Shown here: positions 18,112 through 25,869 of the stretch, piece by piece
Position numbering within the stretch: the stretch's first letter is position 1
Layout of the letters: each line of letters opens with the position of its first letter
Assembly (NCBI RefSeq): GCF_000426185.1
Contig: NZ_AUEW01000001.1
Span: forward strand, 868,001-932,000
Source: Cellulomonas sp. URHD0024
Lineage (GTDB): Bacteria; Actinomycetota; Actinomycetes; Actinomycetales; Cellulomonadaceae
Direction of reading: 5' to 3'
Length of the DNA stretch: 64,000 nt
Notes under the pieces: model-generated
What the model saw: only the letters and a program-made list of their open reading frames with translations
What the model was told of the DNA's origin: nothing
The model's database searches: none
Made by a program: the position numbers and the translations under genes

Positions 18112-19112
18112 CCCGTCCCACCCTCACGCAGGCCACCGGACCGGCGCACACCCGCATCCTCGGCCTCGGCGGCGTCCGCGGCGAGAACGTGGTCACGAAC
18201 GACGACATCGCCGGCCCGATCGACTCGTCGGACGAGTGGATCCGCCAGCGCACCGGCATCGTGACGCGTCGCCGTGCGGGGGCGGGCACCGACGTGATCG
18301 ACCTCGCCACGGACGCCGCCAACCTCGCGCTCAAGGACGCGGGCCTGACCGGCGCGGACATCGACGTCGTGATCCTGTCCACGGTCACGTACTTCCACCA
18401 GACCCCGGCGGGCGCCGCGATCATCGCTGACCGCATCGGCGCCTCCCCCGCGGCCGCGTTCGACATCTCCGCGGCGTGCGCCGGGTACTGCTACGGCATC
18501 GGCCAGGCAGACGCCCTGGTGCGCGCCGGAACCGCGCGCAACGTGCTGGTCATCGGAGCCGAGAAGATGAGCGACTTCGTCGACCCCACCGACCGCTCGA
18601 TCTCCTTCCTGCTCGGCGACGGAGCCGGCGCGGTCGTCGTCGGCCCCTCGGACACCCCGGGGATCGGCCCGACGATCTGGGGCTCCGACGGTGCCCAGGC
18701 GCACGCGATCCGTCAGACGCACTCGTGGCTCGCGACGCGCGACGAGGGTCTCGGCTGGCCCACGCTGCGCCAGGAGGGCCAGAGCGTCTACAAGTGGGCC
18801 GTCTGGCAGATGGCACCCGTCGCGCAGAAGGCGATGGACGCCGCGGGCGTGACGGCCGACCAGATCGAGGCGTTCATCCCGCACCAGGCGAACATGCGGA
18901 TCATCGACCAGATGATCAAGACCCTGAAGCTTCCGGAGTCCGTCGTCGTCGGCCGGGACATCGCCGACACCGGCAACACGTCTGCGGCCTCGATCCCGCT
19001 CGCGACCGAGCGACTGCTCCGCGAGGGACAGGTGTCCAGCGGCGCGCTCGCCCTGCAGATCGGCTTCGGCGCCGGTCTGGTCTATGCGGCGCAGGTCGTG
19101 GTCCTGCCCTGA
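18108..19112 (+). CDS. fabH: Beta-ketoacyl-ACP synthase III
   Basis: 334 residues, GTG at 18108 inside the fabD stop. The Cys-His-Asn triad is visible: DISAACAGYCYG (Cys), FIPHQANMRIID (His) and DTGNTSAASIPLA (Asn). N-terminal SSDEWIRQRTGIVTRR and FLLGDGAGAVVVG are also typical. It condenses an acyl-CoA starter with malonyl-ACP to begin fatty acid synthesis; actinobacteria often use branched starters, which cannot be read from the sequence. Confidence 0.96.
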   Translation: MTRPTLTQATGPAHTRILGLGGVRGENVVTNDDIAGPIDSSDEWIRQRTGIVTRRRAGAGTDVIDLATDAANLALKDAGLTGADIDVVILSTVTYFHQTPAGAAIIADRIGASPAAAFDISAACAGYCYGIGQADALVRAGTARNVLVIGAEKMSDFVDPTDRSISFLLGDGAGAVVVGPSDTPGIGPTIWGSDGAQAHAIRQTHSWLATRDEGLGWPTLRQEGQSVYKWAVWQMAPVAQKAMDAAGVTADQIEAFIPHQANMRIIDQMIKTLKLPESVVVGRDIADTGNTSAASIPLATERLLREGQVSSGALALQIGFGAGLVYAAQVVVLP

Positions 19113-19190
19113 GTCATCTGTCGGTGCGGCCCCCCCTGTACCGTTCGTCCGACCCCACACAGCACGAACCCGACTAACGAGGAGATACCG

Positions 19191-19439
19191 ATGGCGTACA
19201 GCGAGCAGGAGATCCTGGCCGGACTGGCCGAGATCGTCAGCGAGGAGACCGGCCTTCCGACGGACTCCGTCCTGCCCGAGAAGTCCTTCACCGACGACCT
19301 CGACATCGACTCGCTGTCGATGATGACGATCGTCACGCTGGCCGAGGAGAAGTTCGAGGTCACCATCCCGGACGACGAGGTCAAGAACCTCGCGACCGTC
19401 GGCGACGCCGTCAGCTTCATCGCGGGTGCGCAGGCCTGA
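19191..19439 (+). CDS. acpP: Acyl carrier protein
   Basis: 82 residues, acidic. The phosphopantetheine site is in DDLDIDSLSMMTIV (Ser of DSL), with VTIPDDEVKNLATVGDAV in the third and fourth helices. A strong AGGAG ribosome-binding site lies at about 19181-19185. It carries growing acyl chains as thioesters in FAS II. Lies between fabH and fabF, 78 and 96 bases from its neighbours. Confidence 0.97.
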   Translation: MAYSEQEILAGLAEIVSEETGLPTDSVLPEKSFTDDLDIDSLSMMTIVTLAEEKFEVTIPDDEVKNLATVGDAVSFIAGAQA

Positions 19440-19535
19440 GCCTGTCCCACCCCGGGTCCGTCCGGGCCGGCGCATCCCGTGCCCGCCCGGGCGGTCCACA
19501 CCTGAACAGCCCCCAAGATCCGACCTGGAGCACCG

Positions 19536-20798
19536 ATGAGCCACGTACCTGATGTCGTCGTCACGGGACTGGGCGCGACCACCCCGCTGGGTGGGGACGT
19601 GACCAGCACCTGGGCCGCCGCACTGAACGGCGAGTCCGGTGCGCGGCGCTTCGACGACGCCTGGTTCGAGCGGGCCGGGACCTTCGGCATCCCCGTCGAG
19701 TTCGCGGCGACCATCAAGGTCGACCCCGGGGAGGTCCTGACCCGTCCCGAGCAGAAGAAGATGGACCCGTCCGCGCAGTACGCGATCATCGCGGCCCGCG
19801 AGGCCTGGGCCGACGCCGGTTCGCCCGAGGTCGACGGTGACCGGCTCGGGTCGGTCGTCTCGTCCGGCATCGGCGGCCTGCAGACCATCCTCGACGCGTG
19901 GGAGAAGCTCCTCACCAACCCGGACGGGGGCGCCCGTCGCGTCCTGCCGATGACCGTCCCCATGCTCATGCCCAACTCGCCGACCGCCTACGTCTCGCTG
20001 GAGTTCGGTGCCCGGGCCGGCGCGCACGCGCTCGTCTCGGCCTGCGCGTCGGGCGCCGAGGCGATCGGCTACGGGGTCGAGATGATCCGCAGCGGACGCG
20101 CGGACGTCGTCATCGCCGGTGGTACCGAGGCAACGATCCACCCGATGCCCGTCGCCGCCTTCGCCGCGTCGCGCACCCTCTCGCTCCGCAACCACGACCC
20201 CGAGGGCGCGTCCCGCCCGTACGACGTCGACCGCGACGGCTTCGTGATCGGCGAGGGCTCCGGCATCGTCATCCTCGAGAGCGCCGAGCACGCCGCCGCG
20301 CGTGGCGCCCGCGTCTACGCGCGGATCGCCGGCATCGGTCTGTCCGCCGACGGTTACCACATCACCTCCCCCGAGCCGTCGGGCGACGGTCAGATCCGCG
20401 CCATGAAGGCCGCGCTCGAGGAGTCAGGGATCGCGCGGACCGACATCGTGCACGTCAACGCGCACGCGACGTCGACCGTGGTCGGTGACCTCATCGAGGC
20501 CCGCTCGATCCGCGGTCTGCTGGGTGACGAGGCCGACCACGTCGCCCTCTCGGCCACCAAGTCGATGACCGGCCACCTGCTGGGTGGCGCGGGCGCTCTG
20601 GAGACGATCTTCACCGTGCTGGCGCTGCACGAGCGGCAGGCACCGCCGACGATCAACGTCGAGAACCCCGACCCCGAGCTGGTGCTGGACCTGGTCCGCG
20701 ACAAGCCCCGCGCGCTGCGGGACGGCCAGATCGGTGCCGTGAACAACTCGTTCGGGTTCGGCGGACACAACGTCGCCCTGGTCGTCGCCTCGGTCTGA
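19536..20798 (+). CDS. fabF: Beta-ketoacyl-ACP synthase II
   Basis: 420 residues. The Cys-His-His triad is intact: ALVSACASGAEAIGYG (Cys), HVNAHATSTVVGD (His) and KSMTGHLLGGAGALE (His). The C-terminal AVNNSFGFGGHNVALV is the family signature. It elongates acyl-ACP with malonyl-ACP. It closes the fasR-fabD-fabH-acpP-fabF block. The normal actinobacterial His-x-Thr segment reads HATST, slightly different from the HGTST common elsewhere. Confidence 0.96.
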   Translation: MSHVPDVVVTGLGATTPLGGDVTSTWAAALNGESGARRFDDAWFERAGTFGIPVEFAATIKVDPGEVLTRPEQKKMDPSAQYAIIAAREAWADAGSPEVDGDRLGSVVSSGIGGLQTILDAWEKLLTNPDGGARRVLPMTVPMLMPNSPTAYVSLEFGARAGAHALVSACASGAEAIGYGVEMIRSGRADVVIAGGTEATIHPMPVAAFAASRTLSLRNHDPEGASRPYDVDRDGFVIGEGSGIVILESAEHAAARGARVYARIAGIGLSADGYHITSPEPSGDGQIRAMKAALEESGIARTDIVHVNAHATSTVVGDLIEARSIRGLLGDEADHVALSATKSMTGHLLGGAGALETIFTVLALHERQAPPTINVENPDPELVLDLVRDKPRALRDGQIGAVNNSFGFGGHNVALVVASV

Positions 20799-20842
20799 CG
20801 CCCGGGTGACGCTCAGCGCCGCTGACCGTCAGCAGCGGACCG

Positions 20843-22354
20843 TCAGTACCCGCTGAACGTGTCCGTCCGGACACGCCGGACGCCTGCGCCACGCAGGACC
20901 TTGCGGGCGTGGTCGACCATGCCGGGCGAGCCCGAGACGTAGCCGACCCGGCTCGCGGCGTCCGGGACCTGCGCCCGCAGCAGCTCTGCGTCGAGCAGGG
21001 GCGCGGACACGTGGGTCCAGCACTGGGGCAGGTCGTCGGGGATCGCCGGCGACACGACGACGACGCGCGCGCCCGAGGCGAGCAGCACGTCCGGGTACGC
21101 GGGGGGGTCACCAGGACCCAGGAGCAGGACGACCACGACGTCGCGCGGGTCGCCGGAGCGCACGAGGGACGCGAGGTGGCTGACGAACGGGGTCACGCCG
21201 ATCCCGCCCGCGACGAGCAGCAGCGGCACCGAGGCGTCGCGCGGGAGCAGGAAGTCGCCACCGACGGCCGTGGCCCGTACGAGGCCCCCCTCGGGGACGG
21301 AGCTCAGGGCGGCCTTGAAGGTGCTCGGTGCGTCCGAGAGCCGGAACGCCACGGTCAGCTCGTCGCCGGGCGCGCTGGACATCGAGAACACCCGCCGGGA
21401 GCCACGCCCGTCGGCGTCGGCGTGCGGGATGTGCAGCTCGATCCACTGCCCAGGCTCCCAGCGCACCGGGTTCTCGGGCGCGAAGGCGACCTCGCGCACG
21501 CCGGGGACGACGGTCCGGTGCCCCTGCACCCGGAGGTGGACCGCACGACGCTGACCGAACAGGAACGCCAGGACGTTCCCCACCAGCAGCGCCAGCTCCG
21601 GCGAGCTGTACACCGAGCCGAAGTGGAACGGCACGAACGTCAGCGCACCGACCACAGCCGCCTCGGCGAGCTGCTGTCGTCGTCGCGGCGGCAAGGTCAG
21701 CGGCTCGGTGAGCATGAAGCACGCGGCAAACACGAGGGGGTAGGACTGGAACGCGGTGACGAGGGCGTCGAGCGGCGGGGACCCGTCGGAGACGAGCCGG
21801 GAAACCACGACCGCCAGCGACGCGACGAGATAGGTGGCCACCAGCAGTGCGCGCCGCGTGCGCAGGACGACGGCGAGCCCGGCGAGGGCGACCACCGGCA
21901 GCAGCGCCGGCGTCGCGACCCACCACGCTGCAGGGAAGCCGCCGAACGGCACGGCGACGAGCCCCCCGAGAAAGGCGCCGGCCGCCGCGGGGTTGAGCAG
22001 GTGCCGGGCCCGTACCGCGATCAGGAACTTGGAGAGGCCGGCGACGACGGCGGCAGCCGCGATCGTGAGGAACGAGGCCACGTTCAGCTGTGGCCAGAAC
22101 AGGAGCGCGAGGATGAGCCCGGTGATCACCGAGGACTCGACGTGCACGCGCGTCCGCCACAGGGCGCCGCACAGTCGGCTCGTGAGGGCCGTGACGGCGA
22201 CGGCCACGACCGCGCCCAGGAAGATCGCCAGGGGGTCCTGATGCACCGAGCCGACCAGTGCCAGCACGATCGCGGACAGGAGGATCGCCCCGAGGGCCCA
22301 CGTCGTGACGCGGTACATCGTGGTCTTCCCGAGGGATCCGGACAGGCCGCTCAT
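20843..22354 (-). CDS. RnfD-like membrane protein fused to FAD/NAD(P) reductase
   Basis: 503 residues from ATG 22354, whose ATGA overlaps the apbE stop. Residues about 10-250 form some eight membrane helices resembling RnfD/NqrB (LILALLFWPQLN, HLLNPAAAGAFLGGL, YPLVFAACFMLTEPLTLPP). Residues about 265-500 are a ferredoxin-NADP reductase module: FAD-binding SRRVFSMSSAP, nucleotide-binding LLLVAGGIGVTPFVSHL and the C-terminal GYVSGSPGMVDHARK. It probably passes electrons from cytoplasmic NAD(P)H through the membrane to the flavinylated lipoprotein encoded upstream. Last gene of a three-gene operon. Confidence 0.87.
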   Translation of the reverse strand: MSGLSGSLGKTTMYRVTTWALGAILLSAIVLALVGSVHQDPLAIFLGAVVAVAVTALTSRLCGALWRTRVHVESSVITGLILALLFWPQLNVASFLTIAAAAVVAGLSKFLIAVRARHLLNPAAAGAFLGGLVAVPFGGFPAAWWVATPALLPVVALAGLAVVLRTRRALLVATYLVASLAVVVSRLVSDGSPPLDALVTAFQSYPLVFAACFMLTEPLTLPPRRRQQLAEAAVVGALTFVPFHFGSVYSSPELALLVGNVLAFLFGQRRAVHLRVQGHRTVVPGVREVAFAPENPVRWEPGQWIELHIPHADADGRGSRRVFSMSSAPGDELTVAFRLSDAPSTFKAALSSVPEGGLVRATAVGGDFLLPRDASVPLLLVAGGIGVTPFVSHLASLVRSGDPRDVVVVLLLGPGDPPAYPDVLLASGARVVVVSPAIPDDLPQCWTHVSAPLLDAELLRAQVPDAASRVGYVSGSPGMVDHARKVLRGAGVRRVRTDTFSGY

Positions 22355-23214
22355 GCGAAGACCTCCCCCTGGAGGCCCAGCGAGTAGCGCAGCCGCCCGT
22401 CGGACCCGAGCCGCGCGTACGTATGCGGAATCGCGGCTTCGAGCAGGTCTGCATCGGCGAAGAAGTGCGCGGTCGCCAGACCGTCGGCGACCATCGCGCA
22501 CGGCGCCACCACCCACGTGGCAGCCACGCGCTTCGTGGGCATGCCCGTCCTCGCGTCGAGGACGTGGTGCAACCCGTCACCCCAAGCCCGTCGGTCCACC
22601 GCCGAGCCGCACAGCGCGGCGTCGGCAAGCTCCACCACACCGACGGCACGCGTCGCGTCGCCGGGCTGCTGCAACGCGACCCGGAACGCCTCACCCCCGC
22701 GGTGCACCAGGTCGCCGCCGGCGTCGACGACGTACTGCTCGATCCCGCACGCCCTCAGCTCGGCGGCGACGAGATCCACGAGCTGACCCTTCCCGGCAGC
22801 GCCGACGTCGAGCAGCACGGGTTCTCGAACGACCAGCACATCGCCGTCGCGCTCGAGCACGGCATCCCAGGCGGGTGCCGCCTCGGGTGCGCCGGAGGGT
22901 CGCAGGGAGTAGTCGGCGTCGTAGCCGAGGCGAACGAGGCTCCGCCCCACCAGGGGTGAGACCGCCCCGTCCGTGACTCGACCCAGCAGCGCGTAGAGGT
23001 CGAGCAGTGGCCCGGCCTCGGCGGGCAGGCGGTAGGTGCCCGCCTCCCGCGCCATCAGGCTGACCAGCGAGTCGGCTCGGAACCGCGACCAGACGGCGTC
23101 GTACGCGTCGATCCGGTCACGGACCCGCCGCAACGTGACGACGTCGAGCGGTCCGTCGAGGTAGATCGACCAGCGGGTACCTATCGCGTCGAACGACGCA
23201 TCAGGCGTGCGCAT
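22351..23214 (-). CDS. apbE: FAD:protein FMN transferase
   Basis: 287 residues, ATG 23214. Family blocks are FDAIGTRWSIYL, AYDAVWSRFRADSLVSLM, DVGAAGKGQLVDLVA, VVDAGGDLVHRG and the Mg/FAD-binding HHVLDARTGMPTKR. ApbE attaches FMN through a phosphoester bond to Ser/Thr of partner FMN-binding domains. The partner is the lipoprotein just upstream, whose reading frame overlaps this one by 14 bases. The downstream redox protein overlaps by four, so the three are one transcription unit. A typical secretion signal is not evident, so the side of the membrane where it acts is unclear. Confidence 0.92.
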   Translation of the reverse strand: MRTPDASFDAIGTRWSIYLDGPLDVVTLRRVRDRIDAYDAVWSRFRADSLVSLMAREAGTYRLPAEAGPLLDLYALLGRVTDGAVSPLVGRSLVRLGYDADYSLRPSGAPEAAPAWDAVLERDGDVLVVREPVLLDVGAAGKGQLVDLVAAELRACGIEQYVVDAGGDLVHRGGEAFRVALQQPGDATRAVGVVELADAALCGSAVDRRAWGDGLHHVLDARTGMPTKRVAATWVVAPCAMVADGLATAHFFADADLLEAAIPHTYARLGSDGRLRYSLGLQGEVFA

Positions 23215-23656
23215 CGGACGCGATCTGCGCCAGCGCCGCGTTGAAGCCCTCCGGCGTGAGGGACGCGCCGGAGACGACGTCGACGTCCGCGTCGGCGACA
23301 GCCTTCCCGACGACCACGCCGGACACCGCGGAGGCGAACGCGCTCTGGAACTTCTGGCTCATCGGGTTGGTCGCCGCGGGCGTCACGGCGACAGCGGTGA
23401 TCACGCCGTCCGCGAGCGTGACGGAGACCCCGATCGACTCGTCACCTGCCGGGGACGTGTAGGCCCCGGTCGCGGTGTAGGTGCCGTTCTTGTAGTCCGA
23501 GACGTTCGTGGAGGAGGGTGCTGACTCCGTCGCGGTCGTGCTCGCGGCCACGTCCGCGCCGGTCCCGTGGTCCGTCGACTGCGAGCAGGACGCGAGTGCC
23601 GCGACCAGTGACGCTCCGGAAACGAGCGCGACCGTGTGCCTGTGGGGTGTCCTCAT
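23201..23656 (-). CDS. FMN-binding lipoprotein, probable ApbE substrate
   Basis: 151 residues from ATG 23656. Signal peptide with lipobox ALASC (Cys24), a Ser/Thr-rich tether to about residue 53, then an FMN_bind domain: YKNGTYTATGAYTSPAG, GVITAVAVTPAATNPMS, and the flavinylation motif VVSGASLTPEGF (candidate acceptor Ser132; the family more often has Thr at this place). It should sit outside the membrane carrying covalent FMN and accept electrons from the RnfD-like reductase. The terminal acceptor is not indicated by any neighbour. Confidence 0.88.
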   Translation of the reverse strand: MRTPHRHTVALVSGASLVAALASCSQSTDHGTGADVAASTTATESAPSSTNVSDYKNGTYTATGAYTSPAGDESIGVSVTLADGVITAVAVTPAATNPMSQKFQSAFASAVSGVVVGKAVADADVDVVSGASLTPEGFNAALAQIASDAHA

Positions 23657-23904
23657 GGGAAGTGCTCCAAGTTCGTGCCGACCAGCGGCGTGAGATCGCG
23701 ACTCTGGAAGCACTGTAGAGAATTTCACCCGCTCGCCGCCAAGCCGGTCCAGCACCCGGGCGATCCAGGCATCCCGGGCATCCACCCGCGAACCAGGTTC
23801 AGCCCAGGCGGGTGGGCCCTCCGGCCCAGCACACGGAGCTCTCCCTACGGAGCTCGGCCCACGGTGGCCCTGCAGCAGTTCGACGTGCCGGACGAGCGGC
23901 GCGC

Positions 23905-24405
23905 TCAGCCGACGCGGTGCAACCAGCGCACCGGTGCGCCTGCGCCGGCGTACCTGAACGGCTCGAGCTCGTCGTCCCACGCCTGCCCGAGCGCGAGGTC
24001 CAGCTCGGTGCGCAGCCGGACCGGGTCGGCCGCGTGCTCGAGCGCGGCACGGATGCGGTCCTCGGGAACGACGATGTTGCCGTGCACGTCCGTCGCGGCG
24101 TGGAAGATGCCGAGCTCCGGGGTGTGGCTCCAGCGCGACCCGTCGACCCCGTGGCTCGCTTCCTCGGTCACCTCGTAGCGCAGGTGCGCCCAGCCTCGCA
24201 GCGCAGAGGCGAGCCGCGCGCCGGTGCCCTGGGCGCCCTGCCACGAGTGCTCGGCGCGGTAGAAGTCGGGTCCGGCCGGCTGCTCCGTCCAGTCGAACGC
24301 CGCGCGTCCGCCCAGCACGTTGCCCGCCGCCCACTCGATGTGGGGGCACAGCGCGCGGGGTGCGGAGTGCACAAAAAGAACACCGCGGGTGATCGCACCT
24401 GCCAT
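23905..24405 (-). CDS. DUF3145-family protein
   Basis: 166 residues from ATG 24405. It begins MAGAITRGVLFVHSAPRALC and continues with HIEWAAGNVLG, SWQGAQGTGARLASALRGW, LRYEVTEEAS and HAATDVHGNIVVPEDRIRAA, the standard DUF3145 pattern restricted to actinobacteria. Often found near fatty acid synthesis genes, as here (about 3 kb from fabF). The function is unknown; no membrane or catalytic motif seen. The 248 bases between this gene and the FMN-binding lipoprotein hold no recognisable gene. Confidence 0.87.
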   Translation of the reverse strand: MAGAITRGVLFVHSAPRALCPHIEWAAGNVLGGRAAFDWTEQPAGPDFYRAEHSWQGAQGTGARLASALRGWAHLRYEVTEEASHGVDGSRWSHTPELGIFHAATDVHGNIVVPEDRIRAALEHAADPVRLRTELDLALGQAWDDELEPFRYAGAGAPVRWLHRVG

Positions 24406-24571
24406 GTCGTCCTCCTGAACGGGCTTCGAGGTTCGTCTTCCCCAACGACCTCAGAGCGTCCAAGCAACGGCACCCAGATGAACACGGTCTCGCGGCGTGC
24501 TGGTCACAGCATGCACGACGCCTGCCCCGCGCGCCAGCCTGACGCCCGGCGAGCCTGCGACCTCGCCGCCC

Positions 24572-25060
24572 TCAGAGCTGGTCGCGGATCGTCCGCATGG
24601 CCTTCTTGCGGACGGACCGCTCGAGGCGGTCCAGGTAGAGCATCCCGTCGAGGTGGTCCACCTCGTGCTGCAGGCAGCGGGCCATGAGCTCCGTGCCCTC
24701 GACGACCACCTCGTTGCCGTCGAGGTCGGTGCCGACGACGCGGGCGTACCAGGCGCGCTTCGTCGGGTACCACAGTCCGGGGACCGAGAGACAGCCCTCG
24801 TCGCCGTCCTGGTACTCGTCCTCGGACAGCTCGACGATCACCGGGTTGAGCACGTAGCCCACCTCGTCGTCGATGTTCCAGGAGAACGCGCGCAGGCCGA
24901 CCCCGATCTGGTTGGCCGCCAGGCCGGCGCGCCCGTCGGTGTCCACGGTCTCCACGAGGTCCTCGACGAGCCCACGGACGCGGGCGTCGATCGTCGTGAT
25001 CGGGTCACAGGGAGTGCGCAGGACGGGGTCCCCGACGGTCCGGATCTCTCGCATGGCCAT
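24572..25060 (-). CDS. def: Peptide deformylase
   Basis: 162 residues. All three motifs are present: [11 protein letters not shown] (motif 1), EGCLSVPGL (motif 2, Cys metal ligand) and [12 protein letters not shown] (motif 3, HExxH). It removes the formyl group from nascent proteins using Fe2+ or another divalent metal. Two ATGs (25060, 25054) are possible starts. It is monocistronic in this window, and about 165 bases downstream of it, before DUF3145, contain no visible gene. Confidence 0.95.
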   Translation of the reverse strand: MAMREIRTVGDPVLRTPCDPITTIDARVRGLVEDLVETVDTDGRAGLAANQIGVGLRAFSWNIDDEVGYVLNPVIVELSEDEYQDGDEGCLSVPGLWYPTKRAWYARVVGTDLDGNEVVVEGTELMARCLQHEVDHLDGMLYLDRLERSVRKKAMRTIRDQL

Positions 25061-25170
25061 GCGGTGATCCTTTCATGGCCGCCGCCCTCCCGAGGCGCGG
25101 GGCGATCCAGGTTGTGACCAGGCTGACACCGCCTGCCGACGTCCGTGCGTCCCACTGGCGTTATCTTTGT

Positions 25171-25184
25171 ACTGACCAGTCAGT
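25171..25184 (+). promoter_or_regulatory. TetR-type operator before the ABC/YhgE operon
   Basis: A perfect inverted repeat actgac-ca-gtcagt lies 12 bases before the GTG of the ATPase gene and just upstream of its AAGGAG ribosome-binding site. A TTATCT box at 25161-25166 could be the -10 element, placing the palindrome at the transcription start. The TetR regulator encoded at the end of the operon is the likely binder. Confidence 0.65.
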
Positions 25185-25196
25185 CTAAGGAGCCTC

Positions 25197-25859
25197 GTGT
25201 CGACCATGACCCCACCCCTCGCCGCACACGCGCGTGCCCTCGGGCTGACGGGAGATCGCGGAACCGTGTACGGGCCGCTCGACCTCGACATCACCGAGGG
25301 GTCGCTCTCCGTCCTGCGCGGTCCCCAGGGGTCAGGCAGGACCAGCATCCTGCTCACTCTGGCGGGTCGGATGATCCCTGACCCGTCGTCCCGGCTCGTC
25401 GTGCTCGGGCACCGGCTTCCCGCCGATCGTCCAGCACTGCAGAAGGAGGCGGCGCTCGCAGGCTTCGCCGGGATCGACGAGCTCGACGACTCCGTGACCG
25501 TCGCGCAGCACGTGCGCGAACGCCTGGCGTGGCTCTCCCCGTGGTACCGGCGAATGCGCCGGCCGAACCAGTCCGTCGTCGACGCAGTCCTCGCACCCGT
25601 CTACGGCGACGTGCCGGTCCCGGCAGCGGAGACGGTGGTGTGGCATCTCGACGAGGTCGACGCCCTCCTGCTGCGCATCGCCCTCGCGATGGCCCAGCGG
25701 CCGCGCCTGCTCCTCGTCGACGACCTCGACCAGGTCCACGACCCGGCTCGTCGGCGCCTCGTCTGGGATCGGCTCGACGCCCTCACCGGCGACGGGCTGA
25801 CCGTCGTCGCCGCCAGCGCAGCCCAGGCGCCGCACACCGTCCTCGACCTCTCCATCTGA
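25197..25859 (+). CDS. ABC transporter ATP-binding protein with degenerate motifs
   Basis: 220 residues from GTG 25197 with AAGGAG upstream. Walker A is GPQGSGRTSIL. The Walker B stretch RLLLVDDLDQ has Asp where the catalytic Glu normally stands. The LSGGQ signature is not recognisable; its place is taken by VWHLDEVDALLLRIALAMAQRP. Thus it probably binds ATP but hydrolysis may be weak. It is followed 10 bases later by the YhgE-type membrane protein and then a TetR regulator, a common actinobacterial three-gene arrangement. Cytoplasmic, associated with the membrane partner. Confidence 0.8.
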   Translation: MSTMTPPLAAHARALGLTGDRGTVYGPLDLDITEGSLSVLRGPQGSGRTSILLTLAGRMIPDPSSRLVVLGHRLPADRPALQKEAALAGFAGIDELDDSVTVAQHVRERLAWLSPWYRRMRRPNQSVVDAVLAPVYGDVPVPAAETVVWHLDEVDALLLRIALAMAQRPRLLLVDDLDQVHDPARRRLVWDRLDALTGDGLTVVAASAAQAPHTVLDLSI

Positions 25860-25869
25860 AGGACTCCAC

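Noticed and set aside
20799-20842. Hairpin after fabF as a terminator
   Set aside because: Only a 6-bp imperfect stem formed by near-direct repeats of ctgacggtc-like words; too weak to call.
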